From assembly GCA_009992615.1 (NCBI GenBank), contig JAACVA010000060.1:1-15222 (forward strand): a stretch of 15,222 nucleotides of DNA, given 5' to 3'. Below are positions 8,581 to 15,078 of the stretch, one piece after another; within the stretch, counting starts at the first letter, position 1, and each line of letters begins with the position of its first letter. Source of the stretch: Rhodobacterales bacterium (GTDB lineage: Bacteria; Pseudomonadota; Alphaproteobacteria; Rhodobacterales; Rhodobacteraceae). The notes beneath the pieces were generated by a model that made no database searches, was not told where the DNA came from, and saw only the letters and a program-made list of their open reading frames with translations. The translations under genes were made by a program, and so were the position numbers.

Positions 8581-8749
8581 ACGACGGGATGGCGCGTTTG
8601 CCACACAGGGGTATCTGGCGATTTCGGCTGCGTCACGGACCGAAGGTGTGACGTTTGCCGAGGGCGCTCCGGTACGGTTTGTCACCACGGCGCGACCGGG
8701 CCTGCGGGCGACGTTTGACACGCCGACGGGGCGGGTGACGCTGGCCTGA
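8564..8749 (+). pseudogene. Possible remnant of a coding region (C-terminal end)
   Basis: In the frame ending at the TGA 8747-8749 the sequence reads sensibly as protein for about 60 codons (for example FATQGYLAISAASRTEG and PGLRATFDTPTGRVTLA) with the G/C third-position bias of real genes here. There is no ATG and no ribosome site; GTG 8648 would give only 33 residues. It may be the tail of a decayed gene or chance. I do not recognise the family. Confidence 0.25.
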
Positions 8750-8769
8750 TCCGGTTGTGATATTCGGAC

Positions 8770-8798
8770 CTGACAGCGAAGCCAGCGCGCGCTAGGCT
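8770..8798 (+). promoter_or_regulatory. Promoter candidate for the J-domain gene, leaderless spacing
   Basis: CTGACA (8770-8775), a 17-nt spacer and TAGGCT (8793-8798) make a good alphaproteobacterial sigma-70-type pair. The expected start point, 7-8 nt after the -10, is at or next to the A of ATG 8806. No Shine-Dalgarno sequence precedes that ATG, which fits a leaderless mRNA. Confidence 0.5.
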
Positions 8799-8805
8799 GC
8801 GGTTC

Positions 8806-9492
8806 ATGTCGATCTGGTCACGCATTGCTGACGCGCTTTCGGCCCTGACCAGTGGTGAGGGTCTGGCCGCCGTGTTTGACCGCCTGCGCGGCCCGCGCGA
8901 ACGCAGCGTGTTGTTCACCATTGCCGTCATCGCCCTGGGCGCCAAGATGGCCAAGGCCGATGGTCAGGTCACCCGTGATGAGGTCTCGGCGTTTCGCCAA
9001 GTGTTCCACATTCCGCCCCAGGAAGAAGTCAACGCCGCGCGGGTGTTCAACCTTGCCCGTCAGGACGTGGCCGGGTTCGAGGAATACGCCCGCCGCATTG
9101 CCGGTATGTTCCGCGACGAGGCCGGCGCGATGACGCTGCGCGACCTGATGGAGGGGTTGTTCCACATCGCCTTGGCCGATGGCCAGTATCACCCGAACGA
9201 AGATGATTTCCTGCACCGTGTCGCCCTGATCTTTGGCCTTGGCGACCGTGATTTCCGCGCCTTGCGTGCGCGCTTCGTACAGGATGCCAAGCCCGATCCC
9301 TGGGGGGTGCTGGGGCTGGAGCCGGGGGCCGATGCCGCCACGGTCAAGGCCCGCTGGCGGCAGCTGGTGCGCGAGTGTCACCCGGACGGCATGATTGCCC
9401 GTGGTGTGCCCGAAGAGGCGGTGCGCCTGGCAGAAAAGCGGCTGATCGCGATCAACCGCGCCTATGAAGAGATCAGCGAGGGCCGCGCGTAA
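8806..9492 (+). CDS. DjlA-like co-chaperone: TerB domain plus C-terminal J domain
   Basis: The 228-residue protein has a helical TerB-like region (about 34-155, with AKADGQVTRDE at 50-59 and the paired IALADGQYHPNEDDF at 121-135, the acidic DG pattern typical of TerB/DjlA), then a J domain from about 165 (PWGVLGLEPGADAATVKARWRQLVRECHPD). The HPD triad at 192-194, needed to stimulate DnaK ATPase, is intact. Unlike E. coli DjlA there is no clear N-terminal membrane anchor; the hydrophobic stretch 35-45 more likely is a TerB helix. It therefore probably works as a DnaK partner, client unknown. No ribosome site precedes ATG 8806 and a promoter is placed for a leaderless message. The next gene follows after 1 nt. 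Confidence 0.88.
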   Translation: MSIWSRIADALSALTSGEGLAAVFDRLRGPRERSVLFTIAVIALGAKMAKADGQVTRDEVSAFRQVFHIPPQEEVNAARVFNLARQDVAGFEEYARRIAGMFRDEAGAMTLRDLMEGLFHIALADGQYHPNEDDFLHRVALIFGLGDRDFRALRARFVQDAKPDPWGVLGLEPGADAATVKARWRQLVRECHPDGMIARGVPEEAVRLAEKRLIAINRAYEEISEGRA

Positions 9493-9493
9493 C

Positions 9494-10498
9494 GTGCGGA
9501 TCGCCACCTACAACGTCGCCTGGTTCAACAACCTTTTCGATGGGGAAGGTCTGGTGCTGGACGATGCCGGTTGGTCGGGTCGATGGGACATTACCCGCGC
9601 CACCCAGATTGCCGCACTGGGCCGCGTTTTTCGCCGGTTGGACGCCGACGCGGTAATGGTGATCGAGGCGCCCGACACCGGCGGTGTTCGGGACGGGGCG
9701 CGAGCGCTGGAAACCTTCGCGCAGAGGTTCGGGCTGAGGGCGCGGCAGGCGCTGATCGGGTTTGCCAATGACACGCAGCAGGAAATCGCCCTGTTGTTCG
9801 ACCCCGACGTGATGACCGCCCGCCACGCCCCGCTGGGCCGCGCCGTGGGGCAACGTGGCGCGCAAGACGATCCACGGTTCGACGGGGTGTTTCACATCGA
9901 CCTCGACGTTGACGACACGCCCGAAAACGTCACATGGAGCAAGCCGCCGCTTGAAGTTTTCGCCCGGATCGGCGGGCACGATCTGCGGCTGATCGGGGTA
10001 CATGCAAAATCCAAGGGCCCGCGTGGTGCATTGTCGGACAAGGACGCCCTGCGCATCGCCATCCAGAACCGCCGCAAACAGCTGGCCCAGTGCATCTGGC
10101 TGCGCCACCGGATCGAGGGGCACCTGAACCGGGCCGAGCCGCTGATTGTGCTGGGGGATTTCAACGATGGTCCGGGGCTGGACGTGTATGAACGGCTGTT
10201 CGGCCGCTCGGGGATTGAAATCGTGCGCGGCGAAGGCAGCGCGGCGCAACTGTTCGATCCGCATATCGCCGCCGCTGACGGCCCCACCACCGCCCGGTTC
10301 TGGCAGCGCGACAAGGATCAATGGCTTGAGGCGCTGCTGGATTTCATCATGGTGTCGCCCGATCTGGCCGCCCGCGCCCCGGTCTGGCGCATCTGGAACC
10401 CGTTGCGCGACCCGGCGCTTTGCGCTGATCCGAAGCTGTGTCAGGCGCTGTTGGATGCGTCGGATCATTTCCCGGTGACGATGGATATTGATCTGTGA
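9494..10498 (+). CDS. Endonuclease/exonuclease/phosphatase-family hydrolase
   Basis: This 334-residue protein has the EEP fold (DNase I/exonuclease III/phosphatase superfamily). The signature residues are in order: RIATYNVAWF with Asn7, VMVIEAPD with metal-binding Glu58, GVHAKSKGP with His170, IVLGDFNDGPG with Asp222 and Asn224, LLDFIMVS with Asp283, and the catalytic SDHFPV with Asp324-His325. It should be a Mg-dependent phosphodiesterase or phosphatase; whether the substrate is nucleic acid, a sugar phosphate or a lipid cannot be told from sequence. There is no signal peptide. GTG 9494, 1 nt after the J-domain stop, is preferred because conserved YNVAW follows immediately; ATG 9464 would overlap the upstream gene and lacks a ribosome site. 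The pair is probably co-transcribed. Confidence 0.87.
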   Translation: MRIATYNVAWFNNLFDGEGLVLDDAGWSGRWDITRATQIAALGRVFRRLDADAVMVIEAPDTGGVRDGARALETFAQRFGLRARQALIGFANDTQQEIALLFDPDVMTARHAPLGRAVGQRGAQDDPRFDGVFHIDLDVDDTPENVTWSKPPLEVFARIGGHDLRLIGVHAKSKGPRGALSDKDALRIAIQNRRKQLAQCIWLRHRIEGHLNRAEPLIVLGDFNDGPGLDVYERLFGRSGIEIVRGEGSAAQLFDPHIAAADGPTTARFWQRDKDQWLEALLDFIMVSPDLAARAPVWRIWNPLRDPALCADPKLCQALLDASDHFPVTMDIDL

Positions 10499-10538
10499 GG
10501 CTCTGGAAAACCGGGGCGGCCGTGCCCATCTGACATGC

Positions 10539-10880
10539 ATGAAACGTATCGCACCCCTTTTGCTGATCGCCCTGTTGGCGCAGCCCGCGCTGGCGCAAGA
10601 GGGCGACGCGCCACCTGAAGGGGAAATCGGTCAGGGTGTCGATCTTTTGGGCGAAGGCGCGCGGCTGTTCTTGCGCGGCCTGATGAACGAGGTTGAACCG
10701 GCCCTGCGCGATTTGGCGCATCAGTTGCAGAACCTGAACTGGAACGGTATCCGGATCGAAGATCTGAACGATTACGAACCCCCCGAGGTTTTGCCGAACG
10801 GCGACATCATTCTGCGGCGCAAACTGCCCGATGTGCCGCTTTTGGACATCCCTGAAGACGGGGCCGAAATCAGTCTGTAG
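10539..10880 (+). CDS. Small exported protein, Rhodobacteraceae type
   Basis: The product has 113 residues with a clear signal peptide MKRIAPLLLIALLAQPALAQ cleaved before EGDAPPEG. The mature part has an amphipathic helical segment (GEGARLFLRGLMNEVEPALRDL) and a conserved-looking C-terminal motif LPNGDIILRRKLP. I recall similar small proteins in Rhodobacteraceae, some mislabelled in databases as AAA+ ATPases; no Walker motif is present, so that label would be wrong. ATG 10539 begins 40 bp after the hydrolase stop with no good ribosome site, so co-transcription with the preceding genes or a leaderless message are both possible. Its stop codon directly abuts that of the convergent slyX gene. 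Function unknown; location periplasmic. Confidence 0.78.
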   Translation: MKRIAPLLLIALLAQPALAQEGDAPPEGEIGQGVDLLGEGARLFLRGLMNEVEPALRDLAHQLQNLNWNGIRIEDLNDYEPPEVLPNGDIILRRKLPDVPLLDIPEDGAEISL

Positions 10881-11087
10881 TCACCAGTGTGGCGGGCGTT
10901 GATCGGCAAGGGGCACGGTGCCGCCTTCGGCCACCTCACGCTGCGCCTCGCGCTGCATCACCATGGCAAGGCGGCGTTCCATCACCTCAAGCTGGCGCTG
11001 TTGTGCGGCGACGATATCGGACAGGTCATCGACCACCCGAATCAGGTGGGCAATGCGTTCTTCCAGGTTTTGGCGATGTTCGGTCAT
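10881..11087 (-). CDS. slyX: SlyX family protein
   Basis: A 68-residue coiled-coil protein is encoded on the minus strand. The heptad-like N-terminal part (LEERIAHLIRVVDDLSDIVAAQQRQLEVMERRL) is followed by the tail GGTVPLADQRPPHW, whose PPH-aromatic ending is diagnostic of SlyX. The family is widespread in proteobacteria, and no biochemical role is firmly established. The start is the ATG complementary to 11085-11087. There is no Shine-Dalgarno sequence; GCTATGCC 6 nt upstream could be a -10 element, which would make the message leaderless, but I see no matching -35. The gene is convergent with the small exported protein (no base between the two stops) and divergent from hisS. Confidence 0.88.
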   Translation of the reverse strand: MTEHRQNLEERIAHLIRVVDDLSDIVAAQQRQLEVMERRLAMVMQREAQREVAEGGTVPLADQRPPHW

Positions 11088-11130
11088 GGCGGTGGCATAG
11101 CACCCCGCGCCTGTGCAGGGCCAGCCCCGC

Positions 11131-11159
11131 TTGCCCCCATGCCCGCCATCCGCTAGACG
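11131..11159 (+). promoter_or_regulatory. Promoter candidate for the hisSZG operon
   Basis: TTGCCC (11131-11136), a 17-nt spacer and TAGACG (11154-11159) would give a start near 11166 and a leader of about 23 nt to ATG 11189. AGAGA at 11181-11185 is a weak ribosome site. No his leader peptide with tandem histidine codons or attenuator was seen in this interval. Confidence 0.4.
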
Positions 11160-11188
11160 CTGGCCCGAGTTCAGACCGCGAGAGACAG

Positions 11189-12679
11189 ATGGCCAAGCCC
11201 AAGAAAACGCCCCGCCCCAAGGCGCAGACCCCAAAGGGATTCCGCGATTATTTCGGTGCCGAGGTGACGCGCCGCAAGGCGATGCTGGACACCATCGCCG
11301 GCATCTATCACCGCTATGGATTTGACGCGCTGGAAACCTCGGCGGTGGAAACGGTTGAATCGCTGGGCAAATTCCTGCCCGATGTCGATCGCCCGAACGA
11401 AGGCGTGTTCGCCTGGCAAGAGGAAGACAAGGATTGGCTGGCGCTGCGCTATGATCTGACGGCGCCATTGGCGCGGGTTGCGGCCCAGTATCGTGACGAT
11501 CTGCCGTCGCCCTATCGCCGCTTTGCCATGGGGCCGGTCTGGCGCAACGAAAAACCCGGGCCGGGGCGGTTTCGCCAGTTTTATCAATGCGATGCCGATA
11601 CGGTGGGCGCGCCTTCGGTGGCGGCGGATGCCGAAATCTGCGCCATGCTGGCCGATGTGCTGGAGTCGGTCGGAATCGCGCGTGGCGATTACATCATCCG
11701 GGTGAACAACCGCAAGGTTCTGGACGGCATCCTCGAAGCCGCCCATCTGCCCAAGGACAGTGGCGACGAACGGATCGAGTGGCAGCGTGGTGTCGTTCTG
11801 CGCACCATCGACAAGCATGATCGACTGGGCGATGCCGGCGTGATGGATTTGTTGACCGACGGTCGGACAGACGACAGCGGTGACCGCACGAAGGGCGCAG
11901 GATTGGGGCGCGATCAGGTGGGTCTGATCCTCGGGTTCGTGAATGGCCGCCAGGGCAGCATTGCCGAAACGCTCCGGCGGCTTGAATATCTTGTCGCAGG
12001 GTCGCAAACCGGGCTGGCTGGTGTCGAGGAATTACAGACCATCGCCAAGCTCCTCACTGCCCAAGGCTACGGCCCCGACCGCATCGTCATCGACCCCTCC
12101 GTCGTGCGCGGCCTTGGCTATTACACCGGGCCGGTGTTCGAGGCAGAGCTGACGTTCGAGACGTTGGACGAAAAGGGCGTGCCGCGCGCCTTTGGTTCGG
12201 TCGCGGGTGGCGGGCGGTACGACGATCTGGTGAAACGCTTTACCGGGCAGGAAGTGCCTGCAACGGGGGTTTCCATCGGGGTGGACCGGCTGTTGGCGGC
12301 CCTCGCAGCGCAGGACAAGGGCGACGCGCAAGAGGATGATCTGGTCGTTGTGACCGTGATGGACCGGGATCGCATGGCTGATTATCAGGCGATGGCGGCC
12401 GATCTGCGCCGCGCCGGCATCCGGTCAGAAGTGTATCTGGGCAACCCGAAGAATTTCGGCAACCAGTTGAAATATGCCGACAAACGCGGCGCCGCCTTTG
12501 CGATCATCCAGGGCGACGACGAAAAGGCGCGCGATGTGGTGCAGATCAAGGATCTGAAGCTGGGCGCGCGGCTGGCCGAAACCGTGACCCACGAGGAATG
12601 GAAGGACCAGCCCGCGCAGTTTGAATGTCCCCGCGCCGATCTGGTCAACACCATCGCCCAGCGTGTGAAACGCCGCTGA
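11189..12679 (+). CDS. hisS: Histidyl-tRNA synthetase (alphaproteobacterial type)
   Basis: This 496-residue class II aminoacyl-tRNA synthetase charges tRNA-His. It is longer than the roughly 420-residue E. coli enzyme. Motif 1 falls near 35-65, motif 2 at 114-131 (MGPVWRNEKPGPGRFRQF), the histidine-binding signature at 307-314 (RGLGYYTG) and motif 3 at about 340-365 (ATGVSIGVDRLLAAL). The C-terminal anticodon-binding domain starts near 390 (LVVVTVMDRDRM). The motif 2 loop NEKPGPG differs from the common bacterial form R-x-E-R-P-Q-x-G and resembles the alphaproteobacterial group whose tRNA-His lacks the extra G-1. ATG 11189 is chosen because upstream codons read as arginine/histidine-rich nonsense and homologues begin with a KGFRDY segment soon after the start. 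It overlaps hisZ by one base at TGATG. Confidence 0.95.
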   Translation: MAKPKKTPRPKAQTPKGFRDYFGAEVTRRKAMLDTIAGIYHRYGFDALETSAVETVESLGKFLPDVDRPNEGVFAWQEEDKDWLALRYDLTAPLARVAAQYRDDLPSPYRRFAMGPVWRNEKPGPGRFRQFYQCDADTVGAPSVAADAEICAMLADVLESVGIARGDYIIRVNNRKVLDGILEAAHLPKDSGDERIEWQRGVVLRTIDKHDRLGDAGVMDLLTDGRTDDSGDRTKGAGLGRDQVGLILGFVNGRQGSIAETLRRLEYLVAGSQTGLAGVEELQTIAKLLTAQGYGPDRIVIDPSVVRGLGYYTGPVFEAELTFETLDEKGVPRAFGSVAGGGRYDDLVKRFTGQEVPATGVSIGVDRLLAALAAQDKGDAQEDDLVVVTVMDRDRMADYQAMAADLRRAGIRSEVYLGNPKNFGNQLKYADKRGAAFAIIQGDDEKARDVVQIKDLKLGARLAETVTHEEWKDQPAQFECPRADLVNTIAQRVKRR

Positions 12680-13767
12680 TGTCTGCCCAAACCCCCGCCA
12701 TTCTGGCCGAGGCCGCGCGCCTGCGGGCCCTGTTCGATGCCGCCGGTGCGCATCCGGTCGAGGCGGCAATTCTGCAACCAGCCGATCTGCTGCTGGATCT
12801 GTACGGCGAAGACATCCGCGCCCGCGCCTTCACCACGTCCGATCCGCTGCACGGCGAACAGATGTTGCGCCCGGATTTCACCGTGCCCGTGGTGCAGATG
12901 CACATGGCCAGCGGTGCCGATCCGGCGCGCTATGCCTATTGCGGGGCGGTGTTCCGCCGCCAGGAAGACGACCCTGACCGCGCCCGCGAATACATTCAGG
13001 TGGGGTTTGAGCTGTTTGACGGGTCCAACCCGCCCCACGCCGATGCCGAAGTGTTCGCGCTGTTTGCGGGTGCGCTGGGCGGTATCCCGCTGCGCATGGC
13101 GACGGGCGACATCGGCATCCTGATCGCGGCGATCCGCGGGTTGGACACAACAGACCGGCGTAAGGCGGCGCTGATGCGGCACCTGTGGCGACCGGGGCGG
13201 TTTCGCGCCTTGCTTGACCGGTTTTCCGGCAAGACCCAGGCAAATGCCCGGCGCCAGAAATTGCTGGCGCAGAAAAACCCGTTTCGTGGGGCGGGCCCCG
13301 AAATCGGGCTGCGCAGCCGCGCCGAGGTGGAAGCGCGCCTTGCCACCCTGCGCGAAGACGCGGCAACGCCTCCCTTGCCCGCCGCGCAGGTGCGTCTGCT
13401 GGACGATCTGCTGGCCTTGTCCGACAGCGCCCCTGCCGCACTGTCCCGGCTTGAGGATCTTGCGGTGGACATGCCGGCGATCTATGGCGCGGTCGAAACT
13501 TTTGCTGCCCGTCTGGACGCCTTGAGTGATCTGGGCGTCGATACGTCCCGGGTGGAGTTCGAGGGCAGTTATGGCCGCACGACGCTGGAATATTACGATG
13601 GTTTCGTCTTTGGCTTTTACGCCGAGGGCCGCCACGATCTGCCGCCCGTGGCCACCGGCGGGCGCTATGACGCGCTGACCCGGGTGTTGGGGCGGGGTCG
13701 GTCCATTCCGGCGGTGGGCGGCGTGATCCGCCCCGATCTGGCACTGTTGATCGGGGGGGCGCGGTGA
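12679..13767 (+). CDS. hisZ: ATP phosphoribosyltransferase regulatory subunit HisZ
   Basis: This 362-residue protein is a paralogue of the HisRS catalytic core that has lost aminoacylation. It assembles with short-form HisG into the octameric ATP-PRT and mediates histidine feedback. Class II synthetase-like segments remain: QMLRPDFTVPVVQMH (61-75), YCGAVFRRQEDDPDRARE (87-104) and the C-terminal VATGGRYDAL; the anticodon-binding domain is absent. Its ATG shares the A of the hisS stop (TGATG), which implies translational coupling. It is directly followed by hisG in the same manner. Length and neighbours fit the family fully. There is no sign of truncation. Confidence 0.94.
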   Translation: MSAQTPAILAEAARLRALFDAAGAHPVEAAILQPADLLLDLYGEDIRARAFTTSDPLHGEQMLRPDFTVPVVQMHMASGADPARYAYCGAVFRRQEDDPDRAREYIQVGFELFDGSNPPHADAEVFALFAGALGGIPLRMATGDIGILIAAIRGLDTTDRRKAALMRHLWRPGRFRALLDRFSGKTQANARRQKLLAQKNPFRGAGPEIGLRSRAEVEARLATLREDAATPPLPAAQVRLLDDLLALSDSAPAALSRLEDLAVDMPAIYGAVETFAARLDALSDLGVDTSRVEFEGSYGRTTLEYYDGFVFGFYAEGRHDLPPVATGGRYDALTRVLGRGRSIPAVGGVIRPDLALLIGGAR

Positions 13768-14462
13768 TGCTGAAACTGGGGGTGCCGTCCAAGGGGCGGC
13801 TGATGGACAAGACATTTCAATGGTTTGGGCAATACGGCATCACTCTGTCGCGCAGCGGATCAGAGCGGGAATATTCCGGTGTTGTCAACGGGATTGACGA
13901 TGTCGAACTGGTGCTTCTCAGCGCCGGTGAGGTGCCCCGTGAACTGGCCGCCGGGCGCATCCACATGGGGGTGACGGGCACCGATCTGGTGCGGGAAAAG
14001 CTGCCGCTGTGGCATGTGCAGGTGAAAGAACTGGCCGCCATGGGGTTTGGCCAGGCAGATCTGGTGATTGCCGTGCCCGATCACTGGGTTGATGTCGATA
14101 CGCTGGATGATCTGGACGCCGCCGCCGCGGCGTTTCGCGCGCGTCACGGAATGCGCCTGCGTATCGCCACGAAATATCACCGCCTGATCCGCACCTATTT
14201 GCGCACCCACGGCGTGGCCGACTATCAGTTGGTGGACAGTCAGGGTGCCACCGAAGGCACCGTGCGCCACGAAACCGCCGAGGCTGTGGCCGACATTACC
14301 AGCACGGGCGAAACCCTGCGTGCCAATCACCTGCGCATGTTGTCCGACGGGCCGGTCCACCAAAGCCAGGCCACCCTGCTCCTGTCCCTCACCGCGCCCT
14401 GGGATGATGCCGCCCTGCACGCGAAAGAAACGATCCGGGCTCGTCTGGGTCTGCGCGAATGA
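13767..14462 (+). CDS. hisG: ATP phosphoribosyltransferase, short form
   Basis: This 231-residue enzyme catalyses the first committed step of histidine biosynthesis, ATP plus PRPP to phosphoribosyl-ATP. It is the short form: the sequence ends soon after LLSLTAPWDD and lacks the C-terminal regulatory domain of long HisG, which agrees with the adjacent hisZ. Visible features are the N-terminal LKLGVPSKGRL, GAGRIHMGVTGTDLV-type segment (62-75) and the PRPP-binding loop EAVADITSTGETL (172-184). ATG 13767 overlaps the hisZ stop as TGATG, like the hisS-hisZ junction; GTG 13764 in frame is a less likely start. Other his biosynthesis genes are not in the window. Confidence 0.95.
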   Translation: MLKLGVPSKGRLMDKTFQWFGQYGITLSRSGSEREYSGVVNGIDDVELVLLSAGEVPRELAAGRIHMGVTGTDLVREKLPLWHVQVKELAAMGFGQADLVIAVPDHWVDVDTLDDLDAAAAAFRARHGMRLRIATKYHRLIRTYLRTHGVADYQLVDSQGATEGTVRHETAEAVADITSTGETLRANHLRMLSDGPVHQSQATLLLSLTAPWDDAALHAKETIRARLGLRE

Positions 14463-14478
14463 TCCTTGCCCGCGCGCG

Positions 14479-14910
14479 TCAGCGCACGCCGATATCGGCA
14501 AGCGCTGCCGCCATGTCCGGCGGCAGAGGGGCCTGACCCGCAGGGGCGGCGCGCAAATCCGCCGGGGCATCTGCGGCCGGCAAATAGCGCCAGCCCTGAA
14601 ACGGCCGTTTCGGTGCAATATCGGTGCGCACCACCTCACGCTCCATCACGATGCCACAGCGGCGGATGCCATCATCACCGATGATTTCGTGAAACCCGCT
14701 GATCCGCTGGCGTGCCTGAATCAGCCCGCCGATCACCCAGTACATCGACCCGCCCGCCAGAATTTCATCCACCCGCTTGGGCCACATCCGTGTGACGTGA
14801 TAATATCGGCCATCGGCCACCTGTTGGCTGCGATGGTGCTGCCAGTCGATCAGGCTTTCCACCGATTCGCTGCCGACACTCAGTTTCAGCATATTGACGT
14901 AGTTATCCAC
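14479..14910 (-). CDS. DUF1489 family protein
   Basis: This encodes 143 residues if started at the GTG complementary to 14908-14910, or 137 from the ATG at 14892. The features of DUF1489, an alphaproteobacterial family of unknown function, are plain: LKLSVGSESVESLIDWQ, YYHVTRMWPKR, the core GGSMYWVIGGLIQARQRI, DDGIRRCGIV and KRPFQGWRYL. No signal peptide, so it is cytoplasmic. GTG 14910 is favoured because a GGGGGTGAG sequence precedes it at usable spacing and related proteins have an N-L/M-x-K-L start a few residues in; I hold this only moderately. It is convergent with hisG (16 bp between stops) and divergent from nrdJ. A DnaA-box consensus overlaps this start codon. Confidence 0.88.
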   Translation of the reverse strand: MDNYVNMLKLSVGSESVESLIDWQHHRSQQVADGRYYHVTRMWPKRVDEILAGGSMYWVIGGLIQARQRISGFHEIIGDDGIRRCGIVMEREVVRTDIAPKRPFQGWRYLPAADAPADLRAAPAGQAPLPPDMAAALADIGVR

Positions 14911-14911
14911 A
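14903..14911 (+). promoter_or_regulatory. Perfect DnaA-box consensus (TTATCCACA)
   Basis: TTATCCACA matches the strict DnaA box. It overlaps the probable GTG start of the DUF1489 gene and lies 168 bp before nrdJ. DnaA is known to regulate nrdAB in E. coli, so a role for nrdJ is conceivable. A single box can also occur by chance, and no origin-like cluster is present. Confidence 0.4.
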
Positions 14912-15019
14912 GACTCACCCCCAGATGACGCTGGATATGGTATCGTATCCCCGCCGATCTTCAAGCGGTGGGAAAACCTGCGACATTGCGACAGGGCGCA
15001 TAGGGCACAATTTGCGCTG

Positions 15020-15047
15020 TTTTCCCGGGCGTGGATCGCTGTAAGGT
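15020..15047 (+). promoter_or_regulatory. Promoter candidate for nrdJ
   Basis: TTTTCC (15020-15025), a 16-nt spacer and TAAGGT (15042-15047) would give a start near 15054 and a 25-nt leader containing AAGGA (15066-15070), 8 nt before ATG 15079. The -35 is weak. No cobalamin-riboswitch core (GCCACTG-type box) is seen upstream. Confidence 0.35.
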
Positions 15048-15078
15048 GACAGCCTGCCCCATCAAAAGGATTCGCATC

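Noticed and set aside
9473..10540. 355-residue open frame on the minus strand
   Set aside because: Mirror of the EEP hydrolase gene, which has all its catalytic residues on the plus strand.
11088..11188. his attenuator or leader peptide before hisS
   Set aside because: No run of histidine codons and no terminator/antiterminator hairpins with a T-run.
12385..13815. 476-residue open frame on the minus strand
   Set aside because: Antisense to hisS/hisZ, with no recognisable domain; a GC-bias shadow.
15007..15017. Second PccR-like site (ACAATTTGCGC) before nrdJ
   Set aside because: Only a half-site resemblance, no partner at the right spacing and no metabolic reason.
14911..15078. Cobalamin riboswitch before nrdJ
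   Set aside because: The interval is only about 168 bp and no GCCACTG-type B12 box or matching helices were seen.
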